A stretch of DNA of 64,000 nt from an uncultured Alistipes sp. (GCA_938014215.1 CALLRW010000032.1:62001-126000); one strand, 5' to 3'. Positions 28,791 to 37,910 are shown, counted from the first letter of the stretch. The notes: generated by a model from the letters alone, not told the origin. Translations and numbers: made by a program.

Positions 28791-28904
28791 ATTCTTTGAT
28801 TTTCTGCCTGCTGCAGCGGCGTTTGTCACGAAAATGTAACATGGCGGCCGACCGCCCGCAGGGGACATCGATCCGGTGAGGCGGTGCAGAAAAGTCGATT
28901 TTCA

Positions 28905-28935
28905 TTTGTCGCCTCGTCCGATTTTCGTATCTTTG
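28905..28935 (+). promoter_or_regulatory. Promoter for the glycosyltransferase gene
   Basis: TTTG (28905-28908), exactly 19 bases, then TATCTTTG (28928-28935); a full consensus match 18 bases before the start codon at 28954. Confidence 0.8.
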
Positions 28936-28953
28936 TTTTCTCATCGATTTGTT

Positions 28954-30096
28954 ATGAAGATCACCATCGTGGGTCCCGCCCACCCGTATCGGGGCGGTCT
29001 GGCATCGATTCTGGAGATTCTGGCGCGGACGTTCCAGCGCCGGGGCTCGCAGGTCGACATCCGAACCTTCACGCTGCAATACCCCTCACTGCTCTTCCCC
29101 GGGGAGAGCCAGACCGTGACGACCCCCGCCCCGGCCGATCTGCGCATCACGCGGTGTGTCAACTCGATCAACCCCTTCAACTGGCTGCGGGTCGGGGAGC
29201 AGATCCGGCGCGAGCGCCCCGACTTCGTGCTGATGAAGTACTGGACGCCCTTCATGGCCCCGTGCTTCGGGACCATTGCGCGCCTGGCCCGCCGCAACGG
29301 CCATACGCGGGTGCTGTGTCAGATCGACAACGTCGAGCCCCACGAACACCATCTGATCGATCGCCCCTTTAACCGTTATTTCCTGCACTCGGTCGACGGG
29401 TTCATCTACATGTCCGAACAGGTTCACCGCGAACTCGAGGCCTATACGCAGGTTCCGGCCCTCTTTTCGCCGCACCCGCTGTTTGAGAACTTCGGCCGGC
29501 GGGTCGACCGTTCGGAGGCGTGCGTGCGACTGGGGCTCGATCCGGCACTGCACTACGTGCTCTTCTTCGGGCTGATCCGCGACTACAAGGGGCTGGACCT
29601 GCTGCTCGAGGCGTGGGCGCGTCTGCGCAGCGAGGGCCGGACCGGCGGCCGACGGCTGATCGTGGCCGGGGAGTTCTACACGTCGAAGGAGCCCTACCTG
29701 CAGCAGATTGCCGCCCACGGCCTGCAGGAGGAGGTGCTGCTGCACGACCGTTTTGTGCCCGACGAGGAGGTGAAGTACTACTTTTCGGCGGCGGATTTCG
29801 TTGTGCAGCCCTACAAGACGGCCACCCAGAGCGGCGTGACCCAGATTGCCTATCAGTTCTGCGTGCCGATGGTGGTGACCGACGTCGGGGGGTTGGCCGA
29901 GATCGTACCTGACGGACGGGTCGGATACGTCTGCCGGCCGACGGCCGAATCGGTCGCCGAGGCGATCGAGCGGATGTATGCGGGCGACAGTCTCGAGCGG
30001 TTCCGGCAGAATTGTGTCGAGGAGCGGCGTCGCTTTTCGTGGGAGGAGATGTGCAACCGCATCACGGAGCTTTACGAGCGCGTGGCTGCCCGCTAG
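28954..30096 (+). CDS. GT4-type glycosyltransferase
   Basis: The start is the ATG at 28954 (MKITIVGPAHPYRGGLASI), placed just behind a perfect promoter; an upstream in-frame ATG at 28876 would include that promoter. The 380-residue protein has a GT-B fold: an N-terminal domain with the Gly-rich YRGG loop, then LFFGLIRDYKGLDLLLEAW (the family's donor-binding start), VKYYFSAADFVVQPYKTATQSGVTQIAY and LAEIVPDGRVGYVC, with E-rich donor site. No wider polysaccharide cluster stands nearby, so the acceptor is unknown. Confidence 0.85.
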   Translation: MKITIVGPAHPYRGGLASILEILARTFQRRGSQVDIRTFTLQYPSLLFPGESQTVTTPAPADLRITRCVNSINPFNWLRVGEQIRRERPDFVLMKYWTPFMAPCFGTIARLARRNGHTRVLCQIDNVEPHEHHLIDRPFNRYFLHSVDGFIYMSEQVHRELEAYTQVPALFSPHPLFENFGRRVDRSEACVRLGLDPALHYVLFFGLIRDYKGLDLLLEAWARLRSEGRTGGRRLIVAGEFYTSKEPYLQQIAAHGLQEEVLLHDRFVPDEEVKYYFSAADFVVQPYKTATQSGVTQIAYQFCVPMVVTDVGGLAEIVPDGRVGYVCRPTAESVAEAIERMYAGDSLERFRQNCVEERRRFSWEEMCNRITELYERVAAR

Positions 30097-30570
30097 AGCC
30101 CGCCAGAGCCTGCCAGAGCCCGCTCGTCGTTCGCTCGTTGTCCGCTCGTTGCCCGCTTCTCGCTAGGGCCTGCCGCCTGCTAATTGCCTGCCCAACTTGC
30201 TAATTGCCAACCCTGCCCGCTAATTACTAGCCCAACCCGCCAGTTGCCCGCCCAGCCTGCCGCCTGCTAATTGCCCGTTGTCCGCCCGTTGTCCGCCCGT
30301 TGCCCGCCCGTTGCCCGCTTCTCGCTAGGGCCTGCCGCCTGCTAATTGCCCGTTGCCAGCCCAGCCTGCCGCCTGCTAATTGCCCGTTGCCCGCTCGTCG
30401 TCCGCTTCTCGCTAGAGCCTGCTGCCCGCACGTTGCTTGCCAGCCGCCGCATCCAGCCGTATCCAGCCGTATCCACTGGCATCCGCCGCATCCGCTGCAT
30501 TCACCCCGCCATTTAGCCTGCCACTCTCTGCCCTTTGGCTCCAGCTCGCCAATTGGCCGCCGCATTTACC
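30097..30570. repeat. Degenerate repeat island
   Basis: A gene-free stretch of about 550 bases (30097-30646) between the glycosyltransferase stop and the MFS terminator. Its first part is built from shuffled words such as CTGCCGCCTGCTAATTGCCC (several copies between 30160 and 30390), GTTGTCCGCCC and CGCTTCTCGCTAG; a second part repeats GCATCCAGCCGTATCC-like words (30445-30500). No credible protein frame or RNA gene is seen. Confidence 0.65.
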
Positions 30571-30579
30571 TTCATCCCC

Positions 30580-30650
30580 TTCCACGCACCCGCATTCCAC
30601 GCACTCGCATTCCACGCACCCGCATTCCACGCACTCGCATTCCACGAAAA
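30580..30650. repeat. 15-bp tandem repeat, about 4.5 copies
   Basis: CGCATTCCACGCAC followed by T or C alternately; full units at 30591, 30606, 30621 and 30636 with a partial copy before. The unit is direct, unspaced and ends at the MFS terminator. Confidence 0.85.
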
Positions 30651-30679
30651 CCCCCTGCCGGATTGATCCGACAGGGGGT
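30647..30679 (-). terminator. Terminator of the MFS transporter gene
   Basis: On the minus strand CCCCCTGTCGGAT / ATCCGGCAGGGGG forms a 13-bp stem with one G-U type mismatch and is followed by TTTTCG, 27 bases after the stop at 30706. Confidence 0.85.
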
Positions 30680-30705
30680 CTCTTCATGGATTGGAGTAGT
30701 TTGGG

Positions 30706-32076
30706 CTACTTCTTGATATTGGGCAGTTCGAGGCCGTAACCCTTTCTGCGGTCTTCGAGCTTGAGGTAGAAGCTGAAGATGAATGCCAGCACGCCGAACG
30801 ACGAGAAGATCACCATCGGCATGGTGTATCCGCCCGTTGCGTCGAGGACCTCACCGATAAGCAGCGGCACGAGGCAGAGACCGACGTTCTGGATCCAGAA
30901 GATCAGACAGTATGCCGAGCCGAGGATCTTGGCATCGATGATCTTGGGGACCGAGGGCCAGAGGGCTGCGGGGACAAGCGAGAACGAGACACCGAGCGTA
31001 ACGACGAGCAGCAGGGCGAGCCACTTCGAGGGGAAGGCCGGAAGCAGGAACGCAAAGCTCAGGTGGCAGGCGATCATGATGACGGCGCCGATCATGAGCA
31101 TCGTGGCGCCCTTGCCGCGGAAGTCGAGCATGGCGCCGAGGAACGGCGTGAGGATCATGGCCAGAATGGGGAAGCAGCTGAAGAGGCGCGAAGCCGATTC
31201 GGCATCGATCTGCAGGGTCACCTCGAGGAAGTTGGGGGCATAGCGCTGGAAGGGGAAGATGGCCGAGTAGTAGAGCACGCAGAGCAGGGCCACGAGCCAG
31301 AACATCTTGCTGCGGAAGATCATGCCCAGGTCACGGACATGGAACTCCTCGTCGGAGGATTTCTGCTCCTTCATTTCGCCGGCGGCGATGAGCTGTCGGT
31401 CGAGTTTTCGGTCCATGTAGACGAAGACGGTGAAGCACAGCAGGCCGATGATGAGCAGCACGGTGCAGAATGCGACGGGGGCGACGACCGACTTGTCGAA
31501 GTGGTTCGAGATCATCGGGGCGAGCCACATGACGGCGAAGACACCCAGTCGGGCGATGGCCATCTCGAGGCCCATTGCCAGAGCCATCTCCTTGCCTTCG
31601 AACCACTTGGCGATGGCTTTGGAGACGGTCGTACCGGCCATTTCGCACCCGCAGCCGAAGATCATGAATCCGAGCGAAGCCATTTTGGCGCTGCCGGGGA
31701 AGGCAACCCACCAGCTGTTGAGCCACTCGTTGAGGGCGGTTGCCTGGAACCAGTCGGAGATGCCGATGAACTTGATCGAGGCGCCGATGACCATCAGCGA
31801 AGCGGAGAGCAGGCCCGTGAAGCGGATGCCCATCTTGTCGAGGATGATTCCGGCGAAGATCAGGAAGAAGAAGAATACGTTGAGGAAGTATTCCGAGGCG
31901 GCATAGGTTCCGAAGGTGCTGCTGTCCCAGCCGCGGGCCGATTCGATGAGGGACTTGAGCGGGGACATCACGTCGACGAACATGTAGCCGAAGAACATCA
32001 TCAGGGCGATGAGCACCAGAGCTGTCCATCTCGCCGCGGGCGAGTCGTTGAGTTTGCGTTGGATGGTTGCTGTCAT
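30706..32076 (-). CDS. MFS transporter (MFSD1-like)
   Basis: A 456-residue protein with 12 predicted membrane helices; the first begins at about residue 16 (WTALVLIALMMFFGYMFVDVMSPL), and the GIILDKMGIRFTG loop between helices 2 and 3 is the MFS signature position. A charged cytoplasmic loop (RKLDRQLIAAGEMKEQKSSDEEF) splits the two halves. The overall pattern recalls bacterial relatives of the MFSD1 dipeptide transporter, but substrate cannot be fixed from sequence. It follows the TPR gene by 18 bases and may be cotranscribed with it. Confidence 0.8.
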   Translation of the reverse strand: MTATIQRKLNDSPAARWTALVLIALMMFFGYMFVDVMSPLKSLIESARGWDSSTFGTYAASEYFLNVFFFFLIFAGIILDKMGIRFTGLLSASLMVIGASIKFIGISDWFQATALNEWLNSWWVAFPGSAKMASLGFMIFGCGCEMAGTTVSKAIAKWFEGKEMALAMGLEMAIARLGVFAVMWLAPMISNHFDKSVVAPVAFCTVLLIIGLLCFTVFVYMDRKLDRQLIAAGEMKEQKSSDEEFHVRDLGMIFRSKMFWLVALLCVLYYSAIFPFQRYAPNFLEVTLQIDAESASRLFSCFPILAMILTPFLGAMLDFRGKGATMLMIGAVIMIACHLSFAFLLPAFPSKWLALLLVVTLGVSFSLVPAALWPSVPKIIDAKILGSAYCLIFWIQNVGLCLVPLLIGEVLDATGGYTMPMVIFSSFGVLAFIFSFYLKLEDRRKGYGLELPNIKK

Positions 32077-32094
32077 GTTGTTATTTGTTTTGAG

Positions 32095-34083
32095 TTAGTC
32101 TTCGATCGAGGCGTAGTGCTTGAGCACCTCGTAGGCCTGCGTAATACCGAGTTCGCCGGCCTTCGAGAGGTCGAGACAGCCCTTTCGGGTATCCTTCATG
32201 AAGATCTGGATCACGCCGCGGTTGTAGAAGGCCTCGGCGAAAGCCGGGTTGAGTTCGATGGCCTTCGAGTAGTCCTCGTAGGCTTCGGGGAGGTTGCCCG
32301 AGAGGGCCTGGAGGTTGGCCCGGTTGTAGTAGGCTTCGGCGAAGGTGGGGTAGAGCTTGATGGCCTTGTTGAGGTCGGCCACGGCTTCGTCGTAGCTGTA
32401 CGTGCGTTTCGAGTTGTTGTTCAGCCGGTTTGCGGGGTCCGAATCGATCGTGATCCGCTGATAGGAGTTGTCGATCGAGGAGATGAAGTCGATCATTTCG
32501 GCGCGGGTGGTCGAACGGTTCAGATAGAGGAACGGGTTCGAGGGGTTCTGCTCGATGGCCGACGAGTAGGTGTTCACCGAGTTGGTGTACTGCTTGATGA
32601 GCGACTGCGTGACGCCGCGTTCGAAGAGCAGCGTCCACGAGGCGTCGCCGCTCTTCATGCGTTGGACATACTCCTTGTCGAGCATCACGAGCGTATCGGG
32701 GGCGATGTTCGACTCGCGGCACGAGAGGGCGAGCAGGTCGTTTCCGATGCGGCGTTTGAAGTCCTCGATACGCTGCGGGCGATAGGGCAGCGGCTCCTGG
32801 AGCGAGTCGGGGCGCAGCAGGGTGAACTTGTAGAGCGGCAGCAGACGCATCTCCTCGCGGCCGCCGTTGGGGCCGGAGATGCGGTCGAAGTTGTTTCCGG
32901 CCAGTTCGCTGTCGAACGACAGCAGACGGTCGAAACGCTGCGTGGTATCGGCGAAGATCGAGTAGGTGCTGTCGCTGAGGCGGGCACGATACTCGGCGAT
33001 CTTTTTCTGGGCGGTTTCGCGGTCGCTTTTGGCCCCTTTGGGATCCCGGAGCAGTTCGCGGAGCTGACCGCGGTAGAGGTATGCGTTCGCGAAGTCGGGA
33101 TAGAGCCGGATGGCTTCCGAATAGTCCTTGACGGCCGCTTCGATTTCGCCCAGCTGGGCATGGACGCCGGCGCGGTTGTAGTAGACCAGCACGTTGTTGG
33201 GCGAGTAGAGGGCCACGCGGTCGTAATCCTCCAGGGCGCGGTTGTAGTCGCCGATCTGGGTGCGCAGCATGGCGCGGTTGAAGTAGGTGAGCGAGTTGGT
33301 CGAATCGAGCTGGATGACGCGGTCGAAGTCCTTCAGGGCGAGCATCGGTCGGTTCGTGGCATTGTAGACCAGCGCGCGGTTGAAGAACGAGAGCAGATAG
33401 GTCGAGTCGCACTCGATGGCCTTGTTGAAGTCGGCTTCGGCTTCGGGATATCGGTGTTGTTCGAGATAGAGACCGCCGCGGCGGTTGTAGCCGTTGGGGC
33501 TTTCGCGATTGGTCCGGATGGCGGTATTGAAGTTTTCGTAGGCGCTGACGGTATCCTTGAGGTGGAGGTAGCTCAGTCCGCGGCAGATGTAGGCATCGGC
33601 GACCTTGTTTTCCTGGCGGATGAACTTGTCGAAATCGGCGATGGCCTCCTTGAACTGCTGGTTGAGCAGCCGGGTGACGCCGCGGCTGTAGTAGGGGCCG
33701 GGCAGATCGGGCCTCAGTTCGATGGCTTCACGGAAGTCCTGCAGGGCGTCGTCGTAGTTTCCCAGACGCGAGCGGGTGATGGCGCGGTAGGTATAGGCCT
33801 GGGTGTAGACGGGGTTGAGGCGGATGGCGGTCGAGAAGTCCTCCTCGGCGCCGAGCAGGTCGTCGAGGTTGTACTTGGCGATTCCGCGCAGGAAGTACCC
33901 CTCGAAGGCATCCTCCTCGAAACGCAGCAGGATGTTGAGCGTACGGATGGCCTCCTGATAGTTGTTGTTCATCATGCACGTGCGGCCGACCCAGAAGAAA
34001 TACTCCCGGTTGTACTGGGCATTGGCACGGGGTCCGCACCAGAGGGCGATCGCCGTCAGGAGGGCGATGATGAACTTGCGCAT
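32095..34083 (-). CDS. Secreted tetratricopeptide-repeat protein
   Basis: The start at 34083 begins a signal peptide (MRKFIIALLTAIALWCGPRANAQ). The frame stays open far upstream through the 51-bp repeats and into era, but that part has no leader or conserved content and is rejected. The 662-residue protein contains a long run of TPR units (for example YFLRGIAKYNLDDLLGAEEDFSTAIRLNP, AYYNRANLQALSGNLPEAYEDYSKAIELNP), broken by a non-TPR part near residues 360-500. It is probably a periplasmic scaffold; partner unknown. Confidence 0.85.
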   Translation of the reverse strand: MRKFIIALLTAIALWCGPRANAQYNREYFFWVGRTCMMNNNYQEAIRTLNILLRFEEDAFEGYFLRGIAKYNLDDLLGAEEDFSTAIRLNPVYTQAYTYRAITRSRLGNYDDALQDFREAIELRPDLPGPYYSRGVTRLLNQQFKEAIADFDKFIRQENKVADAYICRGLSYLHLKDTVSAYENFNTAIRTNRESPNGYNRRGGLYLEQHRYPEAEADFNKAIECDSTYLLSFFNRALVYNATNRPMLALKDFDRVIQLDSTNSLTYFNRAMLRTQIGDYNRALEDYDRVALYSPNNVLVYYNRAGVHAQLGEIEAAVKDYSEAIRLYPDFANAYLYRGQLRELLRDPKGAKSDRETAQKKIAEYRARLSDSTYSIFADTTQRFDRLLSFDSELAGNNFDRISGPNGGREEMRLLPLYKFTLLRPDSLQEPLPYRPQRIEDFKRRIGNDLLALSCRESNIAPDTLVMLDKEYVQRMKSGDASWTLLFERGVTQSLIKQYTNSVNTYSSAIEQNPSNPFLYLNRSTTRAEMIDFISSIDNSYQRITIDSDPANRLNNNSKRTYSYDEAVADLNKAIKLYPTFAEAYYNRANLQALSGNLPEAYEDYSKAIELNPAFAEAFYNRGVIQIFMKDTRKGCLDLSKAGELGITQAYEVLKHYASIED

Positions 34084-34133
34084 GTTTCGAATTTCTGTTT
34101 TAAACGTCCTTTGCGGGGGCTTTATTGTTTTCG

Positions 34134-34345
34134 GGCGGAGCTTCCGGGGACGGGTTTCTCCGCATTCGGGTCGTTGTTCTTTCGGACGGAGCTTCCGGGG
34201 ACGGGTTTCTCCGCATTCGGGTCGTTGTTCTTTCGGACGGAGCTTCCGGGGACGGGTTTCTCCGCATTCGGGTCGTTGTTTTTTCGGGCGGAGCTCCCGG
34301 GGCGGGTTTCTCCGCATTGGGGTCGTTGTCTTTCGGGCGGGCGAA
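34134..34345. repeat. 51-bp tandem repeat (four copies and a fragment)
   Basis: The unit, containing GGAGCTTCCGGGGACGGGTT, TCTCCGCATTCGGG and TCGTTGTTCTTTCGG, restarts at 34137, 34188, 34239 and 34290 (period exactly 51), with a decayed fifth copy running into the end of era. The first three copies are almost identical. 51 is a multiple of three, so any frame stays open, but nothing supports translation. Confidence 0.95.
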
Positions 34346-34349
34346 GGGT

Positions 34350-35231
34350 TTATTCGAGTTCGTAGCCGAACCGTCGGAGCTGACGGTCGTTGTTTCGCCA
34401 GTCCTCGCTGACCTTGACGAAGAGCTGCAGGAAGACCTTCTTGCCGAGGAACTGCTCCATGTCTTCGCGGGCGGCCTGACCGACGCGTTTGAGTTTTTCG
34501 CCCTTGTGACCGATGATGATCCCCTTCTGTGAGTCGCGCGAGACGTAGATCGTGGCGCTGATTCGGTCGATTTCGGGTTCCTCCTTGTAGGAGTCGATGG
34601 CGATTTCGCAGCAGTAGGGGATCTCCTTGTCGTAGAAACGGAGGATCTTTTCGCGGATGATCTCCGAGGCGAAGAAACGGAGGGTTTTGTCCGTGAGGGT
34701 ATCCTTCGGGTAGAAGGCGGGTCCTTCGGGGAGCAGTTCGAGGATGGTCTTGAAGAGACCCTCGATGTTGAACTGCTCTTTGGCCGAGACGGGGACGATG
34801 CGGGCATCGGGGAGGATCTGGTGCCACTTTTCGACCAGAGCGTCGAGCGCCGCGGGGTTCGAGAGGTCGATCTTGTTGATGACGACGATGGTCGGAATGG
34901 CGCTGTGGCGGATATTGCCGAGGATTTCGGCTGCGCGGTCCGACTGTTCGACGGTATCGGTGACATAGAGGATGATGTCGGCGTCGGTCAGGGCGCCGTT
35001 GACGAACTTCATCATCGACTCCTGGAGTTTGTAGGCGGGTTTGAGGATACCCGGCGTATCGGAGTATACGATCTGGAAGTCGTCACCGGAGACGATACCC
35101 ATGATCCGGTGTCGGGTAGTCTGCGCCTTGGAGGTGATGATCGAGAGGCGTTCGCCGACGAGGGCGTTCATGAGGGTCGATTTCCCGACGTTTGGATTAC
35201 CGATGATATTTACGAAGCCCGATTTGTGCAT
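34350..35231 (-). CDS. era: GTPase Era
   Basis: The start is at 35231 (MHKSGFVNIIGNPNVGKST); the in-frame extension upstream lacks similarity and would cover the promoter. The 293-residue protein has G1 GNPNVGKST (residues 11-19), G3 DTPG (58-61), G4 NKID (119-122) and a C-terminal KH domain with IIIGHKGEKLKRVG (about 230-243). It binds 16S rRNA and helps mature the 30S subunit. Its 3' end meets the 51-bp repeat block. Confidence 0.97.
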   Translation of the reverse strand: MHKSGFVNIIGNPNVGKSTLMNALVGERLSIITSKAQTTRHRIMGIVSGDDFQIVYSDTPGILKPAYKLQESMMKFVNGALTDADIILYVTDTVEQSDRAAEILGNIRHSAIPTIVVINKIDLSNPAALDALVEKWHQILPDARIVPVSAKEQFNIEGLFKTILELLPEGPAFYPKDTLTDKTLRFFASEIIREKILRFYDKEIPYCCEIAIDSYKEEPEIDRISATIYVSRDSQKGIIIGHKGEKLKRVGQAAREDMEQFLGKKVFLQLFVKVSEDWRNNDRQLRRFGYELE

Positions 35232-35261
35232 AAAGGTACTCTTTTTCGGAGATGGTTCGGG

Positions 35262-35292
35262 CAAAGATACGGATAAAAAGCCACCTCTGCAA
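35262..35292 (-). promoter_or_regulatory. Promoter for era
   Basis: Minus strand: TTG (35290-35292), 20 bases, TATCTTTG (35262-35269), about 31 bases before the era start codon. Confidence 0.65.
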
Positions 35293-35357
35293 CTGCCGGC
35301 GGGTGATTTTACCGGCAGAAAATACCGTTTCCCGGGGGTGAATTGTCCTTTGGAAAC

Positions 35358-35392
35358 GAAAAAGCGACCTTCGCCCAAACGCGAAGGTCGCT
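35358..35392 (-). terminator. Terminator of ffh
   Basis: Minus strand: AGCGACCTTCG and CGAAGGTCGCT pair over 11 bp with an 8-base loop and are followed by TTTTTCG; about 80 bases after the ffh stop. Confidence 0.85.
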
Positions 35393-35473
35393 CTATAGGG
35401 TGTAACAGGGAATTGTGCGGGCGGCTGCGGTTGCGCTTCCTTTTGCTGCCCCCCCCTCTCTCTGGCCCCCGGG

Positions 35474-36805
35474 TTAGCGGCGGCGCATCATGCCGGGCAT
35501 TTTGGGGATCTTCATGCCGCCTCCGGCTACGGCCTTCATCATCTTGCGGGTGTCGTCGAACTGCTTCATCAGGCGGTTGACATCGGCCACGGTCGTGCCC
35601 GAACCCTTGGCGATACGTTCGCGCCGGCGGGCGTTGATGATCTCGGGGTGTTCGCGCTCGGCGGGGGTCATCGACGAGATGATGGCCTCGGTCTGTTTGA
35701 AGACATCGTCCGGAATGTCGACATTCTTCAGCAGCTTGCCCATGCCGGGGAGCATCGAGGCCAGATCCTTCAGGTTGCCCATCTTCTTGATCTGCTGGAT
35801 CTGTGCGATGAAGTCGTTGAAGTTGAACTGATCCTTGACGAGTTTTTTCTTGAGTTTGCGGGCCTCCTCCTCGTCGAACTGCTCCTGGGCGCGCTCGACG
35901 AGCGAGACGACGTCACCCATGCCGAGGATACGGTCGGCCATACGTTCGGGGTGGAATACCTGGAGGGCATCCATTTTCTCGCCGCTGGAGATGAACTTCA
36001 GGGGCTTGTTGACCACCGAACGGATCGAGATGGCGGCACCGCCGCGGGTATCGCCGTCGAGTTTGGTGAGGACGACGCCGTCGAAATCCAGCCGGTCGTT
36101 GAACTCCTTGGCGGTGTTGACGGCATCCTGACCGGTCATGGCGTCGACGACGAAGAGGGTTTCCGAGGGTTTGATGGCGGCCTTGATGGCTGTAATCTCC
36201 TGCATCATGGCCTCATCGACGGCCAGACGTCCGGCCGTATCGACGATGACGACGTTGTAGCTCTTCTGACGGGCGTATCGGATGGCGTTTTCGGCGATCT
36301 GGACGGGGTTTTTGTTGCCCTCCTCGGTGTAGACCTCGACGCCGATCTGGCTGCCGAGGACCTTCAGCTGATCGATGGCGGCGGGACGATATACGTCGCC
36401 GGCGACGAGGAGCACCTGTCTTCCCTTTTTGCTTTTGAGCAGGGCGGCGAGTTTTCCGGAGAAGGTCGTCTTACCGGATCCCTGCAGACCGGCGATCAGC
36501 ACGACGGCGGGGTTTCCTTCGAGGCGGATATCGGTGGCCGTACCGCCCATCAGGGCGGCGAGTTCGTCGCGGACGATCTTGGTCATCATCTGCCCGGGCT
36601 TGACGGCCGTGAGGACATTCTGACCGAGTGCCTTCTGTTTGACCTCGTCGGTGAACGACTTAGCGACCTTGTAGTTGACGTCGGCGTCGATCAGGGCGCG
36701 GCGGATCTCCTTGAGGGTTTCGGCGACATTGATCTCGGTGATACGGCCTTCGCCCTTGAGGATTTTGAACGACCGTTCGAGTTTATCGGTAAGGTTTTCG
36801 AACAT
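35474..36805 (-). CDS. ffh: Signal recognition particle protein Ffh
   Basis: The 443-residue protein has the N domain (residues 1-95), the NG GTPase with GLQGSGKTT (106-114), DTAGRLAVDEAMM, and TKLDGDTRGGAA, and the Met-rich M domain ending in GGGMKIPKMPGMMRRR. It binds signal sequences together with SRP RNA and delivers ribosomes to the membrane through FtsY. It is monocistronic, with its own promoter (36837-36866) and terminator. Confidence 0.97.
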   Translation of the reverse strand: MFENLTDKLERSFKILKGEGRITEINVAETLKEIRRALIDADVNYKVAKSFTDEVKQKALGQNVLTAVKPGQMMTKIVRDELAALMGGTATDIRLEGNPAVVLIAGLQGSGKTTFSGKLAALLKSKKGRQVLLVAGDVYRPAAIDQLKVLGSQIGVEVYTEEGNKNPVQIAENAIRYARQKSYNVVIVDTAGRLAVDEAMMQEITAIKAAIKPSETLFVVDAMTGQDAVNTAKEFNDRLDFDGVVLTKLDGDTRGGAAISIRSVVNKPLKFISSGEKMDALQVFHPERMADRILGMGDVVSLVERAQEQFDEEEARKLKKKLVKDQFNFNDFIAQIQQIKKMGNLKDLASMLPGMGKLLKNVDIPDDVFKQTEAIISSMTPAEREHPEIINARRRERIAKGSGTTVADVNRLMKQFDDTRKMMKAVAGGGMKIPKMPGMMRRR

Positions 36806-36836
36806 GATAGTTTCGCGCGTTATTGATTCTGATGCG

Positions 36837-36866
36837 CAAAGTTAATAAGAAAATCAGAAAGCGCAA
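36837..36866 (-). promoter_or_regulatory. Promoter for ffh
   Basis: Minus strand: TTG (36864-36866), 19 bases, TAACTTTG (36837-36844), about 32 bases before the start codon. Confidence 0.65.
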
Positions 36867-36879
36867 TCCGCAGTTGGAA

Positions 36880-37180
36880 AATTGTGCGTGCCGCGGGGAG
36901 CCGGGACGAGTTGCGGGGAGCTGTGACGAACTGTGAAGGGCCGTGGCGGGTTGTAAGGTGATGAGGCGAACTGCGGGGGCCGAGGCGAGTTGCCGACGCG
37001 AGTGCGAGGTGTTGTGTGTGGGGGCGGGATGCAGCGGGGAGCCCGAGAAACCCGAGAACCTCGAAGAGCCCACGGAGCCCGGCAGCCCGAAGAACTCGAG
37101 CTCTCTCACGGAACCCGAGGAGCCCGGCAACCCGAAGAACTCAAGCCCCCCCTCACGGAGCTCAGGAAACCCCGGAGGCG
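36880..37180. repeat. Degenerate repeat island with a 45-bp unit
   Basis: The 377-base gap between the DUF4294 stop and the ffh start holds no supported gene. The left part repeats GGGCCGTGGCGGGTTG-like words; the right part has a unit with GAGCCCGGCAGCCCGAAGAA at 37075 and again, slightly changed, at 37120 (period 45). Confidence 0.65.
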
Positions 37181-37182
37181 CC

Positions 37183-37761
37183 TCAGCGGAGCAGACCGGC
37201 CTCGTAGTAGATGACGATCTGTTCGATCATGCGGTCTTCGCCCTCCTTGTCATACTGCGACTTGAGGTCCTGCCCGAAGATTTTGGAGACGCCCTGCCAG
37301 AAACCGGCGACGAAACCGCCGCGGAACTCCTTGAGGACCTCGTAGGCGGTGTATTCGGTTTCGCGGTCGATGAGTTTGAGCAGGACACGCCCCTGGGTGC
37401 GGGTCATGTGTTTCAGCACGGGGGTGTACTCCTCCTTGATTTCGTTGTATACCTGTTTGATATAGGCTTTCTGGGACTTTTTGTCCGGGAGACGGCACAG
37501 CTCCTCCTCCATGGATGCCATCTTGGCGCGGGCGATTTTGGCGATGGGGTAGACCTTCTTGACGGCATCGACCAGCCGGCGGTAGCGTCTCAGGTCGACC
37601 GGGCGGCTGAAGACGTAGACCGGCAGGACATGCACCAGCGGAATCGAGTCACCGTTTTTCTCGACCTCCCACTCCTGGTGCCAGAATCCGCGGCCGCCCT
37701 GGGCCCGCACTTCGGGAATCAGGGCGATGAGCAGAGCGATGAGGAGGATCCCTTTTTTCAT
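37183..37761 (-). CDS. DUF4294 domain-containing protein
   Basis: The start at 37761 gives a signal peptide (MKKGILLIALLIALIPEVRAQ); 11 more in-frame codons lie upstream but lack sense as a leader. The 192-residue protein has the DUF4294 core: YVFSRPVDLRRYRRLVDAVKKVYPIAKIARAKM and QGRVLLKLIDRETEYTAYEVLKEFRGGFVAGFWQGVSKIFG. This family is common and often essential-looking in Bacteroidota but its role is unknown. A full promoter stands at 37879-37910. Confidence 0.85.
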   Translation of the reverse strand: MKKGILLIALLIALIPEVRAQGGRGFWHQEWEVEKNGDSIPLVHVLPVYVFSRPVDLRRYRRLVDAVKKVYPIAKIARAKMASMEEELCRLPDKKSQKAYIKQVYNEIKEEYTPVLKHMTRTQGRVLLKLIDRETEYTAYEVLKEFRGGFVAGFWQGVSKIFGQDLKSQYDKEGEDRMIEQIVIYYEAGLLR

Positions 37762-37828
37762 GGTCATCGAAATTCGTGCAGCGACCCCGTACATCGGGGT
37801 CCGTTCCGGTAAAAAACGTCGGCGGGAG

Positions 37829-37861
37829 TTTGCTTATTGCCCGCGACTTTTCGTATCTTTG
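37829..37861 (+). promoter_or_regulatory. Promoter for the FlK-like thioesterase
   Basis: Plus strand: TTTG (37829-37832), 21 bases, TATCTTTG (37854-37861). It overlaps the 5' leader of the divergent DUF4294 gene. Confidence 0.65.
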
Positions 37862-37878
37862 CCGGCGTTGATACCCTG

Positions 37879-37910
37879 CAAATATATATAAACTTCGTAT
37901 CAGAAGCAAA
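37879..37910 (-). promoter_or_regulatory. Promoter for the DUF4294 gene
   Basis: Minus strand: TTTG (37907-37910), 20 bases, TATATTTG (37879-37886). The predicted leader is about 110 bases and overlaps the divergent promoter at 37829-37861. Confidence 0.7.

Noticed and set aside
30580..30650. CRISPR-like array
   Set aside because: The 15-bp repeats are directly adjacent without spacers, and no cas genes are nearby.
31063..34365. 1100-codon plus-strand frame across the MFS and TPR genes and the 51-bp repeats
   Set aside because: It is antisense to real genes and has no signal peptide or motif; it is open only through composition.
34084..34827. In-frame upstream extension of the TPR gene through the 51-bp repeats into era
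   Set aside because: The signal peptide starts at 34083, and the extension would overlap era and translate the repeat as Arg/Pro/Glu units.
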